The notes below the pieces were generated by a model that saw only the letters and a list, made by a program, of their open reading frames with translations, searched no databases and was not told where the DNA came from. 64,000 nucleotides of DNA. Source: Clostridia bacterium (lineage in GTDB: Bacteria; Bacillota; Clostridia; Christensenellales; Aristaeellaceae). Both the position numbers and the translations under genes were made by a program. The DNA lies in contig JAFPWH010000063.1 of assembly GCA_017395065.1 (NCBI GenBank), forward strand, positions 1 to 64,000, read 5' to 3'. Of this stretch, positions 16,345 to 23,160 are shown piece after piece. Each line of letters opens with the position of its first letter. The first letter of the stretch is position 1.

Positions 16345-16776
16345 TTAGTTCCCGTCGATGGGATATTCGGATTCCACCGACGGCATTTCCGCCATTGTGT
16401 CGGGAAGTTCCGGTTCATTGTTTTCCTGCCCTTTGGCATTGGCCGGGGTACGGTTCGCTTTTGCTTCGAAACCGCTCTGCAGGGGCAGGAATTCTTCAGC
16501 GGCGATCTCAACCTGTACAATGGACATATCGCCGTTCCTGACCAGATGCTGCGTCAGGTAGCCATGGATGTACACCAGCCTGCCCTTTGCAAGGTTGTCC
16601 GCGCCCCAACGGGCCGTCTTGTGCCACGCGCTGACTTTGTAAGCCTCTTTGCGCCATTCGCCGGCTGCGGTCCTGTGCCGCACGCCGAGCCGGAACGCAA
16701 GGTGCAGCACGCCGTTCTGCTCCTCCCGGAGCATGGGTTCGTCAAGGATCATTCCCGAGATGCTAACGGTATTCAT
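16345..16776 (-). CDS. ssb: Single-stranded DNA-binding protein (OB fold)
   Basis: 143 residues. N-terminal OB-fold of the SSB type: MNTVSISGMI..., a conserved aromatic YKVSAWHKTARWGADNL segment and LVYIHGYL strand. It is followed by a disordered acidic tail ending in SEYPIDGN rather than the usual DDDIPF, so the C-terminal partner-binding peptide is degenerate. ATG 16776 is chosen because AAAGGAGG stands just upstream, and the longer frame overlaps the previous gene. Mobile elements often carry their own SSB to protect plasmid DNA during replication or transfer. Its place between lysis genes is unusual. Confidence 0.82.
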   Translation of the reverse strand: MNTVSISGMILDEPMLREEQNGVLHLAFRLGVRHRTAAGEWRKEAYKVSAWHKTARWGADNLAKGRLVYIHGYLTQHLVRNGDMSIVQVEIAAEEFLPLQSGFEAKANRTPANAKGQENNEPELPDTMAEMPSVESEYPIDGN

Positions 16777-16820
16777 TGTTGTTCCTCCTTTAGTCTTGTT
16801 GGTATTGTTTGAGCGTAAGC

Positions 16821-17729
16821 TCATGGTTCCGTAATGGTTTCCGTATACTTATTGCTGATCCAGCAGACTTTTCCGTCGTGTATGATCGGTAGCCAGGATG
16901 ATGTGTCAAACACATGGTATATGTCTCCTTTATGGGCAATGCCCACGGACGCATATGCCGTTCCCGGGCCGCTTCGTATATGCACACTGCCGCCGGTTAC
17001 GCGTATCTCAGTTGATACGGGATCGGAATTAGGGACAGAGGCGCTGCCACCGTTCTCAGGACGTGAGATTCCCAATGCGGCAAGCGTAGCCGCATCCGCT
17101 TCACCGGTTTCGATCAAGCCCTGCTTCCCCTGACAGGAGCGCAGCGCGCTTTCGGTATCGCTCCCGAAAACACCGTCGACCGAGAGCGAGGCTCCCTGGC
17201 GGTTCAGCGCTTCCTGAAGCTGTACGGCCCTGTATCCTTTCATGCCTTTTCGCAGTGTGCACGCAGGATTGTACCGCGCAATGGCGCATACCTTACCGGC
17301 ATACAGATCGATTGAGTTGGTACAGACGCCATAGGCAGTGCCCCTTGCGTGGACGATCTGCGACGGGGATAGGATCATGGCGACGTGCGTTATGCGGTTT
17401 GCACGTTTGGTCGCACTGTCTGTGCACAGGAATTGCAGGTCGCCGCTTTGGTTCCCAAGCGCGATCTCCTTTTTCCCGCCAAACGTCTTGCCAATGTCTG
17501 CGTAATTGTCAGGCCAGAGCAGTTCAAAGTCGTCGTCATATACCTCTTGATTGCTCCGTGGTATGGGGCCGCCATAACGCCATTGTTTCCCAAACGCCAT
17601 GTACGCCCGGGCTACCAACGAGGAACAGTCGAAGGTATCCGGCTGTGCGCGCTTTGCCTGGCTGTATGCGCAGCCAACCTTGCCCAGCGCCCATTCGGCA
17701 GCCTGTTTCGCTACGTACTCATCATTCAT
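16821..17729 (-). CDS. NlpC/P60 endolysin with peptidoglycan-binding and SH3b domains
   Basis: 302 residues. The N-terminal NlpC/P60 cysteine peptidase has DTFDCSSLVARA (catalytic Cys near residue 34) and THVAMIL (catalytic His near 114). A PG_binding_1-like repeat (residues about 160-215, LQEALNRQG...VDGVFGSDTESAL) and an SH3b domain (about 235-300, VHIRSGPGTAY) follow. It cleaves peptide stems of cell-wall murein. There is no signal peptide, as in phage endolysins that need a holin; the matching holin gene lies two genes downstream. GGGAG precedes ATG 17729. Likely a lysis or toxin-release enzyme. Confidence 0.88.
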   Translation of the reverse strand: MNDEYVAKQAAEWALGKVGCAYSQAKRAQPDTFDCSSLVARAYMAFGKQWRYGGPIPRSNQEVYDDDFELLWPDNYADIGKTFGGKKEIALGNQSGDLQFLCTDSATKRANRITHVAMILSPSQIVHARGTAYGVCTNSIDLYAGKVCAIARYNPACTLRKGMKGYRAVQLQEALNRQGASLSVDGVFGSDTESALRSCQGKQGLIETGEADAATLAALGISRPENGGSASVPNSDPVSTEIRVTGGSVHIRSGPGTAYASVGIAHKGDIYHVFDTSSWLPIIHDGKVCWISNKYTETITEP

Positions 17730-17950
17730 CCAAACATCTCCCTTCGTAATATTAAGGTGCTTCGTGTAATAGTGTTATTCAGTTTTCAAGGTGCGGCGCT
17801 ACAGCTTTTGCCATAGCAGGGGATCGTCGGCTTCCGTTGTCTTCCGTTTTCCCCCTTCACCTTACAAACATTTGGAAGGGGGTTCGTCAGGGTATCTTTT
17901 TATGGTTTAACAAACGATTAACATTCGACGCTTGCATTACTGTATATCGT

Positions 17951-18637
17951 TTACTGTCCGGGTTCCTTATCAGTGATGAATTGACGGAGCTTTTTAAGCG
18001 CAGTCTTCAGGCTCTCGTCTACGGACTGCTTGCTGCATTTCAGTTCTTTTGCGATCTGCTGCAGTGACAGTTCGTCTTCGAAGTAGTATTCCATGACCCT
18101 TTTCTGCCGTTCAGTGAGTGTATGAAAGCCTCTGCGCATTTTCGCTTTCAGCTTGCTGTCATCAATTCTCCCTGCGCTGTCTTCCGCAAAGTCACCCTTG
18201 GGATCTTCGAGGTCGGTGGAGTCCGCAATGGTATCGTATGAGTAGGTATGCCGCTCTTCCCTGATGTCGGCGTTCAAGGCAAGCTCTTTCTCGCCTTCCA
18301 AAGCCAGACGGTAATAGAAGGGCAGATCCATGTACATACGAATATCGTTCTTCAAACGGGCTTCTATATCGAACCTGTTCATTCGGTACTCGACAGCTTT
18401 TCCGCAGCTGTTAATGCTTCGAACCGTTGCCCTTGTCCCCAACGAGTAGAGGAACAGTCCGTTGGCGTACACAGTCATCTCCGCTTCGCCCAAGCGGACC
18501 TCGAACACTGCCTTGCCTTCCAGCCGCAGGGTTTTGGCCGATGGCAATTTCATCGGAACGGGTATATCCTTTGTCAGTTTCAGCAGTTCGCGCAGGGTCG
18601 TATCTTTCGTAATGACATTGAGCGGAATCGTTTTCAT
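17951..18637 (-). CDS. Sigma-70 region 4-like transcription regulator
   Basis: 228 residues. The last 60 residues are a sigma region 4 helix-turn-helix (LTERQKRVMEYYFEDELSLQQIAKELKCSKQSVDESL). The N-terminal 90 residues are beta-rich and do not look like sigma region 2, so this may be a regulator that borrowed region 4 rather than a complete sigma factor. ATG 18637 has GGGAGAAGG upstream. First gene of the minus-strand lysis/toxin run, 221 bases before the endolysin gene. Dedicated sigma factors control holin and toxin genes in clostridia (UviA, TcdR), so a similar role is suggested here. The gap 17730-17950 holds only a CCCCCTT/AAGGGGG hairpin (17851-17882). Confidence 0.72.
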   Translation of the reverse strand: MKTIPLNVITKDTTLRELLKLTKDIPVPMKLPSAKTLRLEGKAVFEVRLGEAEMTVYANGLFLYSLGTRATVRSINSCGKAVEYRMNRFDIEARLKNDIRMYMDLPFYYRLALEGEKELALNADIREERHTYSYDTIADSTDLEDPKGDFAEDSAGRIDDSKLKAKMRRGFHTLTERQKRVMEYYFEDELSLQQIAKELKCSKQSVDESLKTALKKLRQFITDKEPGQ

Positions 18638-18735
18638 GCCTTCTCCCTTTCCGCGTGAAAGCGGTTAGGGCAAGGCATCTCATGATCTGCCGACCGGCAG
18701 ACGGCATACCCCTGGGCATGGGTCATCCGCACAAA

Positions 18736-18835
18736 AAAGTGCGCACCAAAGTGGGGGTATCGCTACGAAGCGTCCGTGGAGAACAAGTTCCCTTCCTTCT
18801 GCTTCGTATGAGATACCTCGCCCGGTGCGCACTTT
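18736..18835. other. Long nested hairpin (1)
   Basis: Three blocks pair in order across 100 bases: AAAGTGCGCACC (18736-18747) with GGTGCGCACTTT (18824-18835), GGTATC (18755-18760) with GATACC (18812-18817), and TACGAAGC with GCTTCGTA (18764-18771/18801-18808). The loop is about 29 bases. It lies in the gene-free stretch 18638-18969. May be a structured RNA or a DNA cruciform such as an origin of transfer or single-strand origin. Confidence 0.6.
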
Positions 18836-18869
18836 CAGGCTGTAGATTATCTGTTTGTAGTTAAAGAAA

Positions 18870-18922
18870 ACGACCGGATGAACCGTTTCGCACTATGCGA
18901 AATGAAGTTCATGTCCGGTCGT
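18870..18922. other. Long nested hairpin (2)
   Basis: ACGACCGGA/TCCGGTCGT (18870-18878/18914-18922), TGAAC/GTTCA (18879-18883/18907-18911) and inner TTTCGC/GCGAAA (18886-18891/18897-18902) give a near-complete 53-base foldback with a five-base loop. No T-run follows, so it is not an ordinary terminator. With the first hairpin it fills the only sizeable gap in this part of the element. Confidence 0.6.
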
Positions 18923-18969
18923 CTGGCGACTCTCAAGGGACTATTCGGTTTTAGCAGCTCAGCCTCCCT

Positions 18970-19152
18970 CTATTCGTCGGTATCGGAATCAAGGGTATCG
19001 AGCAGATCGTCAAGCGGTACTTCTGATATCTCCGGAGCGCCGTGAGGCTTGATGAGGAATATATAGCCGCCTCGGGTCCTCTTTACCAACATCAGCAGTT
19101 TCCCGGCCTCCGATCGTAGTTCGTATAGGTTTTCTTTGCAAGGAATTACCAT
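18970..19152 (-). CDS. Small hypothetical protein, 60 aa
   Basis: Begins MVIPCKENLYELRSEAGKLL and ends in a strongly acidic tail (LLDTLDSDTDE). A basic, beta-like first half is joined to an acidic helix, with no recognised domain. The ATG at 19152 has GGGAGGTG 8 bases upstream, which supports that it is translated. It follows the ImmA gene by 41 bases on the same strand, so it may belong to the repressor-protease operon. Function unknown. Confidence 0.55.
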   Translation of the reverse strand: MVIPCKENLYELRSEAGKLLMLVKRTRGGYIFLIKPHGAPEISEVPLDDLLDTLDSDTDE

Positions 19153-19193
19153 GGCTCAGCACCTCCCATGTCTGAATTCGCATTTTGTCGGCC

Positions 19194-19937
19194 CTACAGC
19201 GACTGCCTGATCAGGCCCAGGTGAAGCATACGGATCTGTGCGGCGCGCCTGGATACCTCAAAGGTCTTCGCCAGTTCGTCAATGACGTCGCGCGATTCGG
19301 TGAGCCTTTCACCTATGAGCAGAAAGCTCTGGTATATACCGTGACTCCGCATGAGCGACAGCGCTTTCTCACTGAATACTTCCTTTGGCATCAGCAGCAC
19401 CGCTGCCAGGGAATCCGCCTGCCACTCGGCCCATTCGTCCTCTGTGCGTGACAGGCCGTAGTTCCAGCGGTATCGCTCGATATTGTCCTGCCTGCAGGCG
19501 ATGCACTCCGGTGCCGGTCGGAAGTTGTACGTCCTTTTGTCCGGTGAATGGTAAGACCTGTGCAGTATCCAATGGGACGCTTCATGGGCTTTTGTGAACC
19601 GGCACCGAGGTCGCTGCTCCGGCCCGCTCAGGCTCGAATCGATCACCACCGTTCCCATTGGGATGGCCTGCGTCCGCCTGCCATTGCCCGTGTACACCTC
19701 CCATTCACAGTCGTCAAAGGCGATCATGCCAAGCAGGCTCCCGTCCTGACTGATGAACATGCTCAGAATGTCCAGGTTCAAATCGTTATACATCATACCG
19801 TCGATGTCGAGCGGCATGGGCCGTATCAGGTTCTCCGGCCTGAACCGGTTGAGGACATCCTGTCCAATCACCTCGAAATCCGGCTTTTTCAGTAGGTACC
19901 TGCCGTCGCTCTTCTGTGGGTAATTGCCGAGATTCAT
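19194..19937 (-). CDS. ImmA/IrrE family metallo-endopeptidase
   Basis: 247 residues with the zinc-protease motif HEASH near residue 120 and a downstream conserved EDEWAEWQADSLAAVLLMP helix, diagnostic of the ImmA/IrrE (DUF955) family. In ICEBs1 and related elements ImmA cleaves the neighbouring repressor ImmR after DNA damage or quorum signals, releasing the element. Here it lies downstream of an XRE repressor gene on the same strand, supporting that role. ATG 19937 follows AGGAG by 8 bases. The 215-base gap to the repressor contains a terminator-like structure, so expression may depend on readthrough. Confidence 0.88.
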   Translation of the reverse strand: MNLGNYPQKSDGRYLLKKPDFEVIGQDVLNRFRPENLIRPMPLDIDGMMYNDLNLDILSMFISQDGSLLGMIAFDDCEWEVYTGNGRRTQAIPMGTVVIDSSLSGPEQRPRCRFTKAHEASHWILHRSYHSPDKRTYNFRPAPECIACRQDNIERYRWNYGLSRTEDEWAEWQADSLAAVLLMPKEVFSEKALSLMRSHGIYQSFLLIGERLTESRDVIDELAKTFEVSRRAAQIRMLHLGLIRQSL

Positions 19938-19979
19938 ATCATCACTCCTAACTACTTGAAGTCTATTTTGGGGACAAAA

Positions 19980-20041
19980 AACCGCCTGCCCTGCAAATCA
20001 GATCTCATCGCTGCTATCTTTTTTGCTACGGGCAAGCGGTT
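19980..20041 (-). terminator. Terminator-like structure between the repressor and ImmA genes
   Basis: AACCGCcTGCCC (19980-19991) pairs with GGGCAaGCGGTT (20030-20041), and on the minus strand TTTTTT follows at once. The loop is long (38 bases). It would end most repressor transcripts before immA, making protease synthesis dependent on readthrough. Confidence 0.5.
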
Positions 20042-20152
20042 CTCTCGTCCGTCGCTTTACTGCATTAGCTTAATTCAGTCTCTAAAAAGCTCAGAAAACT
20101 TTATTAATAATGAAGTATTGCTTCGTCTTACAAATCTCTTGTGTTGTTACGG

Positions 20153-20578
20153 TCATTCCTTTCGGGACATCTGCTCAATGTTCCTTGCGACCGTTTTCCA
20201 TTCTTCTTCCGTGAACCCGTGTTGGCGCGCTACCCTCAGTGCGAGTCTCGCGTTCGCGTGCTGCTTCAGATAATGGCTCAGCTCCAGACACTGGTCCTCC
20301 CAGGACATCGCCGCAAGATCATAAAACCTTTTCGTGTCGTCCCCTTCTATGAGCTCGGAGCACAGATTCTCAAGAATGCGCTTTGGCGTTTTCTTCTTCG
20401 GCGCCGGTGAATTGCCGTTCTCGATATCTGACAGGTATGCCGGCGTGATGCCCAGCTTACCCGCCAATCCCCGTACCGAAAGACCTAAGTCCTCTCTCCT
20501 GGCGCGTATGTACGCGCCGAAAGTCTCCGTCTCGTCTACAACACTGGATCTGTTTTCAGCAGTATTCATGATATCCAT
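20153..20578 (-). CDS. XRE-family repressor (ImmR-like)
   Basis: 141 residues. Residues about 20-65 form a Cro/C1-type helix-turn-helix (FGAYIRARREDLGLSVRGLAGKLGIT followed by PAYLSDIENG), and the rest is a helical C-terminal domain with a conserved Trp. Starts at ATG 20578 or the in-frame ATG 20569. It is transcribed from a consensus promoter about 270 bases upstream, leaving a long leader with two palindromes (20632-20645 and about 20667-20691) that may be its own operators. Paired with the ImmA-type protease downstream and a divergent second XRE gene, it looks like the master repressor of the element. Confidence 0.85.
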   Translation of the reverse strand: MDIMNTAENRSSVVDETETFGAYIRARREDLGLSVRGLAGKLGITPAYLSDIENGNSPAPKKKTPKRILENLCSELIEGDDTKRFYDLAAMSWEDQCLELSHYLKQHANARLALRVARQHGFTEEEWKTVARNIEQMSRKE

Positions 20579-20631
20579 CCTTTTGCCTCTTTAGACACCT
20601 GGTCAGCATTATAAGGATTCTTTCTCAACAT

Positions 20632-20691
20632 CGATCTTTTGATCGTCTGTCTGCCGCCATAGGACTCTGTACGGTCAATATACAGAGGGGG
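20632..20691. promoter_or_regulatory. Palindromes in the repressor leader
   Basis: CGATC-TTTT-GATCG (20632-20645) and CTCTGTA/TACAGAG (about 20667-20691) lie in the 270-base leader before the XRE gene. Perfect short palindromes of this type are common repressor operators. The rest of 20579-20853 shows no gene I can support. Confidence 0.4.
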
Positions 20692-20853
20692 TCACTCAGG
20701 CACCTCTCATATTGTCAACGGCATGGTCACTCGGATATCTGGACGACCCGTCATCGACAATACGTTTCTGTGTTCCAGGCTCATTCCCGTATCACCGTAA
20801 CCACCCTCAATCTCGATTAAGTGTTCGCTAATGTTACCTAACACTGTGCCCTT

Positions 20854-20882
20854 ATTATACTCCGCCCCATATGGCTTGTCAA
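20854..20882 (-). promoter_or_regulatory. Consensus promoter for the repressor operon
   Basis: On the minus strand TTGACA (complement of 20877-20882), a 17-base spacer and TATAAT (complement of 20854-20859): a perfect sigma-A promoter reading toward the XRE gene at 20578. Confidence 0.8.
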
Positions 20883-21079
20883 GAGCTTTGAAGCAAAAAC
20901 AGACGCAGGTCTGCACATTTTACGCTTGTGGCTTTTTTGTGCTTTTCTGTCATCTTTGCAGGATTACATCGGTTTTACCATTGAAAGGAGATGCCGTCAT
21001 TATTTGGGAGAACAGTTATAGATTTGCGACTAAGATTCAGGGAAAAAGTGTGCGTACAAAAAAACTGAGAAAGCAACGA

Positions 21080-21108
21080 TTGACAGAGAGAAGAGATCAT
21101 GGTATAAT
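21080..21108 (+). promoter_or_regulatory. Consensus promoter for the second XRE gene
   Basis: TTGACA (21080-21085), 17 bases, TATAAT (21103-21108): perfect consensus, 52 bases before the start at 21161. It diverges from the repressor promoter, the classic layout of a lysogeny switch. Confidence 0.8.
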
Positions 21109-21160
21109 CTGATAGACCGATAAGTATTATTTGTCCGATTGGACGTAAGGACGGAAAGGT

Positions 21161-21508
21161 ATGGAGTTTATAGATTTTGAGTTTCCCCGGAGACGGATCA
21201 ACGGGGAGGACTATATCGTCGGCTTGGATGATGCCGGTATCCTGAAGCACAGGAGAAAGCATCTGGGGCTGACGCAGCAGCAGGTGGCGAAGCTTGCCGG
21301 AATACAGGTCAAGCAATACCAGCGTCTCGAATCCGGGGAGCGCAGCATCATGGGGGCCAGCATGCGCATAGGTTTATCCATATGCGCCGTGCTGAAGCTT
21401 GATCCTTATGGGTTTATTGTCAACGCGGAGAAGATGAACAAAGCGATCAGGGTCTCGAAGATCCAGCCAGACAGGCTCCCTGATCTGGAGATAGTGCTTG
21501 ACGGATAA
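21161..21508 (+). CDS. XRE-family transcription regulator, 115 aa
   Basis: A helix-turn-helix of the Cro/C1 type is plain at residues about 24-80 (ILKHRRKHLGLTQQQVAKLAG followed by VKQYQRLESGERSI). The N-terminal extension FEFPRRRINGEDYIVGL is short and acidic/aromatic. ATG 21161 lies behind GGACGGAAAGG. The gene is driven by a perfect promoter and diverges from the ImmR-like repressor, suggesting a Cro-like partner or early-gene activator. It is followed 221 bases later by the RepA-like ATPase gene. Confidence 0.82.
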   Translation: MEFIDFEFPRRRINGEDYIVGLDDAGILKHRRKHLGLTQQQVAKLAGIQVKQYQRLESGERSIMGASMRIGLSICAVLKLDPYGFIVNAEKMNKAIRVSKIQPDRLPDLEIVLDG

Positions 21509-21559
21509 AAAGGAAAGTAGGGGAGAATGATCCGGCCATGCTGCTGAACAGCAGGGGAA

Positions 21560-21682
21560 GATGCTCAATACCGTAAAAGATGAGCATCTGGGATTTCCTA
21601 CTAAAAGTATGCAGGAAGTGGCGGATTTTGCACAAATCACCGCGTCTTTAGATCGATTCAGGATAGATGCTCAAGATGCTCA
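21560..21682. repeat. GATGCTCA repeats upstream of the RepA-like gene
   Basis: GATGCTCA at 21560-21567, 21666-21673 and 21675-21682, and its complement TGAGCATC at 21581-21588, all within the gap before the ATPase gene at 21730. Four copies of an 8-mer in 123 bases suggests operator or iteron function. An overlapping open frame here (21561-21902) runs deep into the next gene and is not believed. Confidence 0.4.
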
Positions 21683-21729
21683 AATTCTCCCCCTGCCCTT
21701 TGAACATCTACCCAAACACGGAGGCATCC

Positions 21730-22743
21730 ATGGAAAACAAGAGAGAAGTACAACTACAGATAGAGGTCACGCCGGGATCGTTTCAGGACTACAGATTAAC
21801 GAGATATTCCTCCGTTCCGGACGAAGCTGCGCGCTGGCTGTGGTATCCCTATATTCCCTTCGGCATGATTACCGTCGTACAGGGTTATCCCGGCAGCGGT
21901 AAATCCTCTGTGCTTTTGGACATCATTGCAAGGGCGTCCAGAGGCGACGTGCTGCCGGATGGAAGCAGGCTGGACGAACCCATCCCGGCAGTATATCAAT
22001 GTGTTGAGTCAGGCAGCCAGAGCAATATAAAGCAAATGCTGAAGAATTCAGGAGCCGATCTAAGCGCTGTTTCATTTATAGAGGGCTCCTTTCTCACAGT
22101 CAGCGATTCGCGCATACAGAGGGCTGTGATGGAGAGCGGAGCAAAGATTATTGTAATAGACCCCATACAGAACTTCATGGAAGCGGATATGTCCAGTGCG
22201 CAGAATGTCCGCAGGGAACTGGCATCGATAAGCAGTTTTGCAGCGAGGACAGGCTGCGCCGTTATTCTCGTAGGCCACTTCACCAAGAAGGGCTCAAACG
22301 AAGCGCAGTACCAGGGAATGGGCAGTGCGGATATTGCGGCGATCGCGCGTAGCATACTCCATGTCCGCAGGGCCAGTGAGGGGTCCTCGCTTCGATACCT
22401 GCGGCAGGTCAAGTGCAACATCGCCCCGGAAGGCTGTGACTACGCCTTTGAGCTTGCAGACATCGGAGCAGTAAACTGGATCGGGCCATGTGAACGGGAA
22501 GAAATCGAAGAACTGGATATGGAAGCAAGATCATGGCATACGAGCAAATTGGATGATGCCATGGTATACTTACACAATCTGCTTCGTGGAAGACGTCTCG
22601 GTGCCATAGAGGCGATGACCCTGATGAAGGAAAAGGGATTCTCAACAGCCACGATTCGACGGGCAAAGCAGGAGCTGGGCGTACAATCCGTCAGGCTGTC
22701 TGATGGACGCTGGGTGTGGCAGCTGAATGATTATTCCGATTAG
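21730..22743 (+). CDS. AAA ATPase, RepA/RecA-like (AAA_25) helicase
   Basis: 337 residues. Walker A GYPGSGKSS (near residue 60), Walker B IIVIDPIQNF (near 140), then a RecA-fold segment with CAVILVGHFTKKG and a conserved SADIAAIARSILHV helix, as in RepA-type hexameric helicases and AAA_25 proteins of plasmids and phages. The C-terminus carries a predicted winged-helix (LRGRRLGAIEAMTLMKEKGFSTATIRRAKQ, shown in part). ATG 21730 is chosen because GGAGG lies 4 bases upstream. It probably unwinds DNA in replication of the element, together with or instead of the D5 primase. A hairpin terminator follows. Confidence 0.82.
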   Translation: MENKREVQLQIEVTPGSFQDYRLTRYSSVPDEAARWLWYPYIPFGMITVVQGYPGSGKSSVLLDIIARASRGDVLPDGSRLDEPIPAVYQCVESGSQSNIKQMLKNSGADLSAVSFIEGSFLTVSDSRIQRAVMESGAKIIVIDPIQNFMEADMSSAQNVRRELASISSFAARTGCAVILVGHFTKKGSNEAQYQGMGSADIAAIARSILHVRRASEGSSLRYLRQVKCNIAPEGCDYAFELADIGAVNWIGPCEREEIEELDMEARSWHTSKLDDAMVYLHNLLRGRRLGAIEAMTLMKEKGFSTATIRRAKQELGVQSVRLSDGRWVWQLNDYSD

Positions 22744-22792
22744 GGATTGCATTATGCAGCAATCTGCGGTATACTACTGTCAGTGGGAAAGA

Positions 22793-22817
22793 AAAGCAGC
22801 CCGCAAAAGGCTGCTTT
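22793..22817 (+). terminator. Terminator after the RepA-like gene
   Basis: AAAGCAGCC/GGCTGCTTT (22793-22801/22809-22817) with a 7-base loop ends the element's plus-strand transcript. A second hairpin CGAAGAA/TTCTTCG follows at about 22824-22846. Confidence 0.65.
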
Positions 22818-22950
22818 CCGCTCGAAGAATGTCTCTCGTTCTTCGTCCCTAATTGCTTGCACCATTTTTAGCAAAAACTGTAAACCTGTTGCACAAGTAT
22901 CGGCAACTCGTCGTTTGCACAGAATGTGCTCACCGCAGCAAAAGCCCTAC

Positions 22951-23002
22951 CGAATGAAATGAATCCCCGATTCATTTCATTCGAGGGCTGTGCAGCAGCC
23001 CT
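22951..23002. repeat. Two adjacent hairpins near the element/chromosome junction
   Basis: CGAATGAAATGAAT/ATTCATTTCATTCG (22951-22964/22970-22983) is a perfect 14-bp foldback. AGGGCTG/CAGCCCT (22984-22990/22996-23002) follows directly. They occupy the gap 22744-23160, which has no gene and probably contains the right junction of the mobile element, but no attachment-site duplication could be seen within the window. Confidence 0.45.
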
Positions 23003-23059
23003 GAATGCATTCATTTTCAATATTTTTGTTACAAACTCTCAAAAATTCGTTCCCAGGTA

Positions 23060-23088
23060 TGGACATATGATTAAAAGTATGATATTAT
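23060..23088 (+). promoter_or_regulatory. Probable promoter of the sugar ABC importer operon
   Basis: TGGACA (23060-23065), 17 bases, TATTAT (23083-23088), 72 bases before the first permease start. Confidence 0.45.
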
Positions 23089-23160
23089 ATGAATCAAGTT
23101 TTTAATGGAAGTCCGATACGGTGATCGCGAACCCACCCGCACGAGAAAGGCTGTGGCGCT

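Noticed and set aside
17851..17882. Terminator after the sigma-like gene
   Set aside because: CCCCCTT/AAGGGGG forms a hairpin but no T-run follows on either strand.
18736..18922. Integron attC site
   Set aside because: The hairpins lack the GTTRRRY/RYYYAAC core sites and there is no integrase or cassette array.
21561..21902. 113-residue frame before the RepA-like gene
   Set aside because: Overlaps 173 bases of a gene with its own ribosome site and Walker motifs; no recognised product.
22850..22950. tRNA-based attachment site at the element's right end
   Set aside because: No tRNA-like fold or repeated end sequence could be found within the window.
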